Under the pieces are notes generated by a model. It saw nothing but the letters and a program-made list of their open reading frames with translations, was not told where the DNA came from and made no database searches. From NCBI RefSeq assembly GCF_000003815.2, contig NC_049984.1:2846781-2910780 (forward strand): a DNA stretch of 64,000 nucleotides. Reading direction: 5' to 3'. Of this stretch, positions 55,453-64,000 are shown one piece after another; within the stretch, counting starts at the first letter, position 1; every line of letters begins with the position of its first letter. Both the position numbers and the translations under genes were made by a program. The stretch comes from Branchiostoma floridae (Eukaryota > Chordata > Leptocardii > Amphioxiformes > Branchiostomatidae).

Positions 55453-55589
55453 TAGCCTGGGTACCATTGTCCATAGTAACCACTACATGGCTCAATCTTC
55501 CTTGCTAACCTGCATGGGTACCATTATTTTCATTTTTGCGGTTATGTGGTTAGCAAGTGAAAAGGCTAGGAAGGATGGTCCCCAGGCTA
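55453..55589. mobile_element. MITE, TAGCCTGGGTACCAT termini
   Basis: Left TAGCCTGGGTACCATTGTCC pairs with right GGATGGTCCCCAGGCTA. Inner CTTGCTAACC pairs with GGTTAGCAAG. 137 bp. Confidence 0.8.
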
Positions 55590-56237
55590 ATCCCCACCAA
55601 CCGTGCAACAACAAGTGCAGAGTTTACCATAACAAAGTATCGCTTTTCAGGTCTAATTGGATACAATATGGGAAACGGGATTACAGAAATGCCTCTCTCA
55701 CTCCGGACACACACTGATACAATAATATTTGCACTGGGAGATTTCACAAGAATTTGCAAAAACATTGAAGTTGAAATGAAAACAAAAATGTTATGAACAC
55801 TACACCAGAATGTCGTGATCTTTCTATGTCGACTAGTAATTAAGACCATACCAATGTGATTTTGTGGATAACATCATCTGACAACTTTATAAAACAATGA
55901 AGATTAAGGTGGTTGTACGTGTGTTTCCAACATACATGACCATTTTTCAATGGTTTCAGAGCAATTACAACATTTTCCCTTTCATTCTGGATGTCTACAG
56001 CAACTTTTAAACTTGTAAACAATTAATTTCACCCATGCACCTGTCAAAGGGTCAGATTTCTTTTAACAACCTTTAAGTGATTAAAGTAACCTCCATTAGC
56101 TACTGAGTATGGCTAATTTGGCCTATAAATAATAGACATACAGTGTATATACAAGGGTTTATACCATAGCAGTTTATCCTTAGCGAAAATTTGTTATCAT
56201 GATGCACTTTAGTGATGGGATTTTTGTGAGAGGAACA
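55590..56237. other. Gene-free stretch
   Basis: No repeat or coding evidence. Confidence 0.4.
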
Positions 56238-56335
56238 CAGCCTGGGTGTCATCTTAATTTCTACCAGGGCTCCTATACTTGCTTATGGAAGAAAATATCG
56301 GAGCCAAGGTACAAGATAGAAAGACACCCAGGCTA
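56238..56335. mobile_element. MITE, AGCCTGGGTGTC termini
   Basis: CAGCCTGGGTGTCATCTT pairs with AAGACACCCAGGCTA over about 15 bp; inner GGGCTCCTATA.TTGC pairs loosely with TATCGGAGCC. 98 bp. Confidence 0.75.
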
Positions 56336-56524
56336 AGGGAAGCAGGCCAAACTCAATGCGCGAGAGGACGTCTTCTAGCCTTTCTTGCAGCTGAACTTCG
56401 CTGTCCTGGAATGATTTCTTTATCAACGACACAGTTTCTGATAGATAACTATTCTCTGAGCAGATGTTTTTGTCGTGGGGATAGTAGGGCATGGCTAAAA
56501 GTTCTAGTACGGCTGCCTCCCTTC

Positions 56525-56627
56525 TAGTCTGCATGATACAAACTCTGCTACCCAGTGCTGGAACTGCTCTTCTAGGAGGCTGGTTGGATGTTGGCCAGGC
56601 TGCTATAAGTGAAATTTAATCAGGCTA
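56525..56627 (-). mobile_element. Short MITE, TAGCCTGATTAAAT family (copy 3)
   Basis: On the minus strand it begins TAGCCTGATTAAATTTCAC at 56627 and ends GCAGACTAG at 56525. Interior CTTATAGCAGCC, CCAACATCC and CAGAGTTTGT match copy 1. Confidence 0.7.
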
Positions 56628-56673
56628 CAACACTACACTATCCCCCCCATACCAAAACCTCTGCCTGGAGTAT

Positions 56674-56860
56674 TGTAAGAAGTCAGAGGGGCGAGTAGAA
56701 CAGAAAGAAACAATATATACAAATATCCTGACCGACCCGGGAATCGAACCCGGGTCCTCAAGATCACAACACAAGCAGCGTAACTGACTGACCCAAAAGC
56801 CCGACAGGCATTTGGCATAGTCAGCTAGCACTACTTGACACCCCCCCCCCCCCCGTTACA
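56674..56860 (-). repeat. Solo LTR of the tRNA-bearing miniature family
   Basis: On the minus strand it starts TGTAAC (56860) and ends CTTCTTACA (56674). GTAT at 56670-56673 recurs at 56861-56864 as target duplication. The shared tail TTGTTTCTTTCTGTTC(TT)ACTCGCCCCTCTG identifies the family. The tRNA-like module has A-box-like TTGGGTCAGTCAGTTACG and B-box GGTTCGATTCC inside a perfect ACCCGGG/CCCGGGT stem, and is unlike the modules in the other copies. A run of 15 G follows TGTAAC. No partner LTR or internal domain is adjacent, as expected after LTR-LTR recombination. Confidence 0.75.
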
Positions 56861-56864
56861 GTAT

Positions 56865-58194
56865 AATAGCTCCCAGTTCTGATTCAATCAGCTTGTCTGT
56901 GTCTGCAACTCGGACACAAGACGTTGTCCACGAAATTGACTCTGTGCGGCCTAAATCAAATTGACTTGGGGTAATAGACATAACACAATTTGGACGGGTT
57001 TGTCCCGTCCCCCATAATCTGCGGGTGTCTGAGTCGCCCCGTGATGTCCGTATATCTGATCTCCGCAGGACTGTTGTGATTGGGGCTAACAAGATCATCG
57101 ACATTGTCAGGGATCTGCCCTGGCCTCATCAATTCCCTCCAGCAAAAACAATCTTGTTTTTGTCAAAAGCAAAGAATAGAGGAGAGGGACATATCACTGT
57201 AGGGTTGGTTTCACTGAGGGTGTGTAAGGGTCTTGGGTCTTTTGATAATTTATCAATGTCTGGATATAAAATAAACCGACAGATATGACTGAAATTCAAA
57301 CTTTCCATTGAACACTAGGAAAACAACATGAATTTTAGCTAACTCAAAGTAGCATTTAATGTAACTACAAAAAGAAGATCCATGTCATGCAAATGGAAAT
57401 GTTTTGCACAATGATAAAATGTGACGGGAGATTGTTCGACGGAAATACCTATGGTTGATCTAGGGTATGTACATTGTACAACTGTAGGTGTCCTGGGTTT
57501 TTCTAGTTTATAGGATTGAAAAACAGATCCATGGCCAGAAATTTGATTCAGTTAGCTCCAGGTTTTCTGAACATAATTCCTACTATGCACGGAAGGTCTT
57601 GTACAGCTATTTTACTTTTTGAAAGACGGTCTGAATCACCAATTTGGCAGCCACTCTCTCCAGCGTACTTCGTTGGCATTCGTTCCCATACCAGAGCGGG
57701 ATGGTGTGCAGGCTACAAGACAACGATTAAAACCTAGAATCAGCAACACCAAGACTTAAACCTGCACAGAGGCAGCCTTGTTCTGTGCACTTGTTCTGCA
57801 TTCTATCAACCTGCTGCGGCCCTGAGCTTGAGTGACAGATGATTTGGGCACCATCGCTGGTCGTCATGGAGACACGACGCAGGCACGAAGCCATCCGCTG
57901 TCTAAAGTCCGCCACCAAAGGTTAATGACGGTGAGATTTGCAGAGGTGACAAAAAAGACTGAGGCGGACTGCAGAAGACAACAATCCACTATCAGTCACA
58001 CAGAGTCTGCCGATCAGGCAACACGAAGTCAATTGTACGGGTGACGTCTTTGAGGGCATTGAATTTGATACTTTGATACCTTGCTCCTCAAGAAGTAAGA
58101 AAAGAAGAAAAACCATACTGCAGAAAATAGCAATGATGCTGCTTATTGTTAAGTCACTGGGAAAAAGTAAGGATATATTGGTCAGGGGCCCCTC
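56865..58194. other. Gene-free stretch, part possibly regulatory
   Basis: 56870-57130 is TE-free with CpG-rich words (GTTTGTCCCGTCC, GAGTCGCCCCG) beside GATTCAATCAGC and GTGATTGGGG; it could be cis-regulatory. ORFs of 60-87 aa lack motifs. Confidence 0.4.
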
Positions 58195-58250
58195 TGTATT
58201 AAGAAATCTTTATTGAGACGACAAAAGTGCAGCGACTTTCGTAAGGTCTA
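58195..58250 (-). mobile_element. LINE-like 3' tail, minus strand
   Basis: On the minus strand GCTGCACTTTTGTCGTCTCAATAAAGATTTC ends an otherwise non-coding segment. I remember similar endings on lancelet LINEs. Weak evidence; no RT is attached. Confidence 0.3.
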
Positions 58251-59204
58251 CATGTATAACAACTACTTACAGTACAACTAAACAGACATATATGGATATC
58301 TATAGGTATGAATAATTAAGGAGGTTGGTCAGGTTGCACCCTGGTTGAAAAACAAGGGTTTCATATGTATACAGCCAATAAAAATCCTGCTTGCCACAGA
58401 CTTTCTTGACAAGTCTGTTGTGATGTACTTGTTAAGGTTGCAATTTTAAAACTAGAAACTAACTTAATTATTCCAGTTTCACACCACGATATAACTGGCT
58501 GCAATGTTGTTTTAGTATTTGTATGCATAAATATGTATTTGAAAAATAAACCAAGTTCATTCATAGTTTCGACAAGATAAAAAACCCACTTGACTTAGAG
58601 ATTTCTCCAACACAAAATATACATAAATACAAGGTAGTACAGTGTATCTCAAGCATAACAGGACTGCCTTCTTATAGTTATAGACAAACTTTACACACAT
58701 TTGCATAAATTTGCATCCATTAACCTTTCCTTAAACAGCAAGCTTCACCTGCACAGTGCCCAGTACCAAGCAACCTGTTTCCATTTCACCATTGTCTGGC
58801 AGAAGCACTATTGACTCGACGGCAGCACTTTGTGTGGAGAAATGCCGTCAATGAGAGAGACTTTGTGATGATATTTACTCCTTGTTCCCCTTTATGTGAA
58901 AGCCTGCAATTACTCTCACAGCCAGACCTGTTTCAGTGTTTAATGTTTGATTCACATTCTTATATCAGGCTCTCTTTCCACCAGTTAGCCATTGAGCAAG
59001 TTTAGAATTGAGTTTATGTGACCCAAAATATGATGCACGATATAGAGTTTAAGTTAAACCCTTCCCGCGCCAAGGACGGTGCCCATTTCTGGTGCATAGG
59101 GCGGTGCCCATCTCTGTTTCGTTAGCCCTGGGCCACACACAACGCAATCACTACAGCAGGGGGCTAGTCCACTGGTAGTGGTGTGTGTTCAACTTCCATA
59201 CTCT
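58251..59204. other. Gene-free stretch
   Basis: AATAAACCAAGTTCATTCAT at 58547-58566 resembles the LINE-like tail at about 33441 but is short. GGACGGTGCCCAT / GGGCGGTGCCCAT is duplicated near 59076 and 59100. Confidence 0.4.
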
Positions 59205-59341
59205 TTCCCTAATGCTGAGTGCTAAGCAGAGAAAGCAGCATGTACCATTTTTATAGTCTTTGGTATGACTCGGCCGGGATCGAACTCACGACCTTCCGAA
59301 TGCAAGGCGAACACTCTACCCACTAGGCCATTGCACCGGCA
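59205..59341 (-). mobile_element. tRNA-derived SINE, minus strand
   Basis: The head reads GCCGGTGCAATGGCCTAGTG (from 59341), an A-box-like TGGCCTAGTGGGTAGAG, GCCTTGCATTCGGAAGG as the anticodon-arm equivalent and a B-box GAGTTCGATCCC. The T-arm does not pair well, so it is not a functional tRNA gene. The body GAGTCATACCAAAGACTATAAAAATGG follows to about 59205. Confidence 0.65.
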
Positions 59342-59547
59342 CGATATAGAAGTATAATCTAATAGAGAACAAAATATACAATATGTAAAAAGATTGATTC
59401 TATCTATGACAATCATTGAGTGACCTGTCAAATATTTAGTTGCTAAATGGAAAGAAAAATAGAAAATAGTGGAAAAGATGTGTCAACATCTTCCCTGAGT
59501 GACCTATCTGTTGCAATACAGAGTTAGGGTAGGTGAAGGTAGTAGTC

Positions 59548-59907
59548 CAGGGCTCGAAATACTTTTTTCTGCATACCTGCACTGGTGCAGGTAACATTGA
59601 AGATTACCTGCACCAGACAGATTTTACCTGCACCACTCTGAATTTAGGAAGTATCAATCATACTAAAACTGTTCAGGAACCACTGCTATTGTTTTCTTTT
59701 ATACTTTATGTAGGTGGTAACATTCAATGCAGCTAAGAATAATCTACATACACCTAAATCATATGACATTTATTCATTCTATAAAAGTTAATTAAAACTC
59801 AGCACATGGACCAGTGCAGGTTAGGTGCAGGTAGACACCAGAAATACCTGCACAGCTCCAATTTTACCTGCACTAACCTGCATATGCAGGTGGTATTTCG
59901 AGCCCTG
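59548..59907. mobile_element. Non-autonomous DNA transposon, CAGGGCTCGAAATAC termini, 5 bp TSD
   Basis: CAGGGCTCGAAATAC on the left and GTATTTCGAGCCCTG on the right are exact complements. TAGTC at 59543-59547 recurs at 59908-59912. The 360 bp element carries many ACCTGCA/TGCAGGT words near both ends. It sits in the tail of the SINE at 59913-60152, so it is the younger insertion. Confidence 0.9.
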
Positions 59908-59912
59908 TAGTC

Positions 59913-60152
59913 CCATAGCCTTTTTGAGGCTGTTAGAGGGGGCAGTGGTTTGTTATCCACTGTGTCAAGGGTTACCTTTATCCTCTCCAACCGAAGTCAG
60001 ACACCAATTTTTACACCTGGACAGAGTTAGGAAAGTCGTGTAAAGTACCAATTCCAAAGGGCACAACATCAATAGCATGTCAGGGGATTCAAACCCAGGA
60101 CCTCTGGGTTCTAAGCCAAACACCCTAACCAATAAGCCAACACGCTGCCACC
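59913..60152 (-). mobile_element. tRNA-derived SINE, minus strand, tail hit by a transposon
   Basis: Head on the minus strand: GGCAGCGTGTTGGCTTATTG, A-box-like TGGCTTATTGGTTAGGG, B-box GGTTTGAATCCCC (about 60085-60098). The body runs to GACACAGTGGATAACAA and AAAAAGGCTATGGGA at 59911-59925. The tail continues at 59530-59547 on the other side of the CAGGG element. A 5'-truncated relative is at 40631-40746. Confidence 0.75.
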
Positions 60153-60825
60153 AATATGTGTCGGTTGAAAGCTTCTATTGTCAGACAGCGGTCCTATTGA
60201 CTTGACGGAAGCACTTTGTCTGGAGAAATGCGGTCGGTTAGGGGACAACAAGTGCAGCGGTGGCGCCCCTGTGAACTCGTACGTCTATATTTAGAACAAA
60301 GCCGGGCAGTTCTATGAAAGGTGCACTGTGTTGGCTTCCCGAATTCCCACGTTCCAGTTTCGTGGTGAAGTTCGAAAGGAAAGTGAAATAGGTTTTACCT
60401 ACATGAGTCTAGGGAGCTGCCTGAAACACATTGTCCAAGACATCTGTCAATAACAGGAAAATATGGCCTTTGAAGGAAAACGAATTGGTGTTGCCAGCTC
60501 AAACAGTGGCATACATGTAGGTCAGTTTGTGGGATGCCAATATATCACCTGCTGTTAGTTATTTTCTGTCATACCTGGGCTGCGAAAGCGTTCGATACTG
60601 GTGTGTGATAACTTTCTGTATCACACAGGCTTCCAAGTTGTATCACACGGGCTTCCTTCCAACTATTTCGAGCGGGCAGAGCGTGGCACGGGTGAAAATT
60701 CGAATACCGGATTCGGACATTTTCTCAACTTCTCAACATTTTCTCAACTGGTGCATTTCATATCGAAACATGTGTTTTCTCAGGTGAGTAGGACATAAGT
60801 CCCAGCATTCAGTCTTTCTTCATCT
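60153..60825. other. Gene-free stretch with GTGTGATA inverted repeat
   Basis: GTGTGATA (60603-60610) and TATCACAC (60619-60626) form a perfect inverted repeat, and a third TATCACAC follows at 60641-60648. ACTTGACGG(A/C)(A/G)GCACTTTGT near 60200 echoes 58820. No gene. Confidence 0.4.
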
Positions 60826-60889
60826 GGCCTGGATACCAGTGTGGGGATGGATATTTTTGAGATCGGGCTGGGGTCTGGTATCCAGGCTA
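60826..60889. mobile_element. Very short MITE, TAGCCTGGATACCAG type
   Basis: GGCCTGGATACCAGTGTGG pairs with TCTGGTATCCAGGCTA; 64 bp. The right end with GGGCTGGGG matches the 35584 left end inverted. Confidence 0.65.
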
Positions 60890-61989
60890 TTCCTGGGCTA
60901 TTCTTCATCATAACCACAGCCATGACACACCACAGCCCTGGTCCTGTCACAAGAGGGACCACACAGCCTCTGATGATCCCACCTGATAACACTCAACTCA
61001 ATCATCATCATCCGCCCTTCATTCTGGATACGACCCCCTGGGGGAGCCACAATTGCCATTTGACTGATACCCCCTAGGTCAAATTGGTCCCTGTCTGGCA
61101 TGATAAAACATGATTTAATGCTTCTGGGGTCAGTGATTGCAGTTAATTCTGTGCCAGCCATCCGGAACAAGTTATTTTGTCAAGATATGCTGGGTGAAGT
61201 TTGATCCACTTTGGTAGGGTGCTATCTGCTTACCTATGGTGGTTAGTGTATCTACCTTATAGTACATGACATGTCTATTCGCATAACTGGCAGATGAAAA
61301 ATGAAATATAAAAAGTTTTTTCTCCTTGATGATGAATCGTAGAGTTTCTTGCACAAAGAATAGGCTAGTCATATAAAATGTAAATAAAAGTATTCAGGCA
61401 GCATTGAAGAAAAGTATAAATAACCGAAAGTATAAACTGACTGAAAAGCATAAATGACTGAAATTTCTGTCTAACGTCCTTGGTCTTATATCATCAGATA
61501 CTCTCCAATTTTTCCACATACTCTGACACAAAATATTTGTGTCAATGGGCAAAGAGACTCAAAGAGTAGCTACATGTATGATAGCTGTGGACACTATCAG
61601 AAAACACCACAAAAAAAATTATTCCCTCTCCAACCACGAAATGAAGTCGTGGCAAAACTAAATGACTTTACGGTACCTCCACACACAGCCCTGTTTACCA
61701 GTCCCCATGGCCCTGCCCTTGTTATTTGAGAGTTGCCCTGATAAGTGTCCAGGTGGGAGGGTGGGATCGGCGCTCTGGGTTGTGTCATGTTGTTTTATTT
61801 TCCTTCATTTTATTGGTTTAGTTGATATGCACTGTCATGGTTTACCCAAATTGGTACTAGTATTTTCCAGAGACATGGTGACTTGCAGAGGTTAGTCGAG
61901 GTGCTATATCTATAGAAAGTTTCGAGCGATTGCAATGATAGTTGGGACGCTTGGCTGTTGAATGCTTTATTTTCACTGTAAACATCCAT
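60890..61989. other. Gene-free stretch
   Basis: No structure supported. A short diffuse AGTATAAA..GACTGAAA repeat occurs near 61390-61470. Confidence 0.4.
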
Positions 61990-62017
61990 GAACTAACAAA
62001 TTAAATTGGTGTGGCCT
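61990..62017. mobile_element. Lone terminus of the AGGCCACACCAATTTAATTT MITE
   Basis: AAATTAAATTGGTGTGGCCT matches the right end of the element at 14956-15322. No left partner was found nearby. Confidence 0.6.
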
Positions 62018-62838
62018 TATATGACTATTGAACTGATAGGAGCAAAACTAGGCATTGACATGAAACAAAGTTTGAGGAGAAAAGGGTGCGAGAACAAGAA
62101 GAGGACAAGTTTCAACTCACGAGATGGGGAGGCTGCCGTACTCTCTCCTGTAAGCCCACTTCTCCACCTGTCTGAGCAGAGATGGGGAAAAGGAAAAGCA
62201 AGAAAACTGGAATTGAAATATTTGCCTTGATGAAGAGTTGAGAAAACAGAGTTAACGGATAAATATCTGATAATCATGATAGAAATGATGAGAAGAATGC
62301 TTGGAGAAAATAAAGCACAAAGTTATTATAGAAGAAAACATACCAGTGCAAAACTTGCTTTCTTGTACATTCCATGTCCTGAAGGGGAAAAGTCATTTGC
62401 AGAATGAGTAAAGCAGAATGTGTTGCAAAAGAAGTGTTTCATGGAAACAAGGGCCAGCACAAAGGACAAAGCTCTCTCAAATCTATAAAAAGCTGAAGAA
62501 ATAAAGGATACTCGCCATAGCAGAAACAGTAGCAGGAACTGCCATTCTCCAAGCAGATGAAAGGATTGGTCATTCTCACTGTTTTATGCCTGTATCTTCT
62601 TTTAGTACTACATTTTCTATGGGGTCAATTCCTCCATTGAAAAGTGTAATTATACTACTTCATTCTATAGGCTATTTCTGTACACAAAGTTAAGTGCTTA
62701 CTAAAAAGTTGTATCAAATTTTACAAGGGAATTCGACTAGAACGTGGGGAATATAAGCTGGATCCTTATGTCTGCTTGGAAATTAGAAGATATACACTGC
62801 AAACCTTCGTAAAAAGTCCAAGTTAAGTGCCAAAATCT
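62018..62838. other. Gene-free stretch
   Basis: GTCTGCTTGGAAATTAGAAGATAT at about 62770 may be a decayed MITE end. Otherwise nothing is visible. Confidence 0.4.
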
Positions 62839-63007
62839 CAGTCTCCAAGCAGCTTCAGCTTTGGCTGTTTTTGATGTGTTTTTATCCACTTTTGTTGGGC
62901 TTTCTATTTTGTACCATTTTCTTCTTGGACAAAATAGGAAACCTGACAAAAATGCCTAAAAAGACATCGGAAACACAGCCGTAGCCAAACCTCTGCTTGG
63001 AGAGTAA
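62839..63007. mobile_element. MITE, CTCCAAGCAG termini (relative of 25903-26104)
   Basis: Left GTCTCCAAGCAGC..CAGCTTTGGCTG pairs with right CAGCCGTAGCC...CTCTGCTTGGAGAG. The interior TTGGGCTTTCTATTTTGT is shared with the 25903 copy. About 168 bp. Confidence 0.75.
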
Positions 63008-63189
63008 TACTCACCCCCATCATTTCGACCTTTACGTGCACACCCAGATGCCCTTCACAAAACCGCCCCCCTCCCCAAGGACACCAAACCACTATGGATT
63101 TTCCCAGCAACGCAACTTTTTTGGCAGATGGACAAAAATCGTAGTTTCCTCCCGACCGTCCCCCCATCTCCTCCCATCGTCAGGCCTGG

Positions 63190-63480
63190 CCAGCCGGCGA
63201 GATGGCTCCACTACGCGTGTAATTACGCCGCGGAAATTGTTCCCCGTTCCCCGGCCCTTCGAGACTCGAGCCGACCGGTCATAAGTAATCACCGGTATGA
63301 TTCATAATGGGAGGTCGCGACCCGAGATATGCTTTTCTAACCACCTAACAAGACACGGGGCAGGATAAAATGGGGGTTACAAGTGCGGAGAACGATCCAT
63401 AAGTCTTTATTTGGCTAATAGATTTCCCATTATGCCCCGGCGCTGGGGTGACTTATGCGCCATTATTCACCATGAAGCAT
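63190..63480. promoter_or_regulatory. Candidate conserved non-coding block
   Basis: A TE-free stretch with CpG-rich words (CTACGCGTG, GGTCGCGACCCG) interleaved with GTAATTACGC, AAGTAATCACC, CATTATGCCC and CATTATTCACC. Composition stands out from flanking DNA. By appearance only. Confidence 0.3.
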
Positions 63481-63504
63481 CTGGTGTGGTATGCTCTGAA
63501 GGGC

Positions 63505-63955
63505 ACCCCATTCCTCAGTACATGTCACCTGTAAAATTACAGGTTGGGACGAAATCTACCTGCCAACTTGGCTGTGAGGATGCAAGTCATTAGACTTATA
63601 TATCTAAAAGATTGTCTTTGGTTTGGCAAACGTTTGCAATACTTGTAATGTTGTTGAACATGTTTCGGCAAGCTTTTACAATTTTGGATTGTCAGAAATA
63701 AAATTTCCCCTGTGTCTGCAATCTGTATAGCTGGTATAATACTTCACGTCACCTGTAAAATTAAATGTTATGAGCAAATCTACCTGCCAACTTGGCTGCA
63801 AGGATGGAGGACTATAAATAACACCTTTGCCAAACTTTTGCAATGTTGGAAGGTAAATAATACTTCATTTCATGTCACCTGTAAAAGTACAGGTTGGGAG
63901 GAAATCTACCTGCAATGTCGTCAAACTTGCTGGCAAGGATGTGAGACAGAATCGA
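63505..63955. repeat. Three-unit degenerate tandem repeat
   Basis: GTCACCTGTAAAA.TA, AAATCTACCTGCCAACTTGGCTG and GGATG recur at about 63524, 63749 and 63876, with GTTTGGCAAACG / TTTGCCAAAC words in between. Confidence 0.75.
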
Positions 63956-64000
63956 TGTGAGCTTTCATGAATAAACAAAGGTTCATACAAAATAATCGGA

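Noticed and set aside
59205-59341. Possible functional tRNA gene on the minus strand
   Set aside because: A- and B-boxes are good, but the T-arm and acceptor stems do not pair and a SINE body follows.

Overview
This 64 kb window is almost certainly invertebrate deuterostome nuclear DNA, most likely a lancelet (Branchiostoma). It carries no recognisable host coding exon, is moderately AT-rich, has one assembly gap (43041-43952, 912 N) and is packed with short non-autonomous transposons and degenerate 150-200 bp tandem arrays. Several repeat families look like those I remember from amphioxus: MITEs ending in CTCCAAGCAGA, MITEs ending in TACTGTA/TACAGTA with TTCGCGG interiors, and tRNA-derived SINEs. 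The species call rests on memory of repeat style, not on a search. The open reading frames are short (the longest real one about 168 aa) and nearly all fall in low-complexity, repeat or random sequence. The only protein signatures I trust are two decayed C-terminal tails of non-LTR retrotransposon reverse transcriptases (8849-8998 minus, 13223-13465 plus).

Layout. 1-7000: mostly unique DNA with a 307 bp polypurine tract (2632-2938), a three-unit array (3606-4045) and a TE-poor, homeodomain-site-like stretch (3360-3570). 7000-15000: dense TE cluster with nested SINEs and MITEs, a 458 bp miniature LTR element (8159-8616), a LINE tail, a 523 bp CAGGG-terminus element and a 1.24 kb element with internal repeats (11271-12506). 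15000-26000: several MITEs, a 77-100 bp minisatellite (18543-19075) and a higher-order-repeat satellite (20935-22315). 26000-36600: mainly unique non-coding DNA with small duplications, a 166 bp palindrome and a cluster of TAATCC sites. 36600-40500: two long degenerate arrays. 43000-46400: the gap, then two arrays ending in strong hairpins. 48700-54300: five consecutive tandem arrays plus a second miniature LTR element. 54300-64000: short TAGCCTGG-type MITEs, a solo LTR, a CAGGG element nested in a SINE, and TE-free regulatory-looking DNA near the right end.

The most interesting system is a family of tiny LTR retroelements (TRIM-like) at 8159-8616, 52661-53106 and, as a solo LTR, 56674-56860. 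Each LTR is about 163-187 bp, starts TG and ends CA, is flanked by a 4 bp target duplication, and contains a tRNA-like module with A-box and B-box RNA polymerase III promoter motifs. The internal domain is only 104-106 bp: a TGG-starting candidate primer-binding site one base after the LTR, a small hairpin and a polypurine tract directly before the 3' LTR. The two LTRs at 8159-8616 are identical by eye, implying very recent insertion. The tRNA-like module differs between members, and even between the two LTRs of the second copy.
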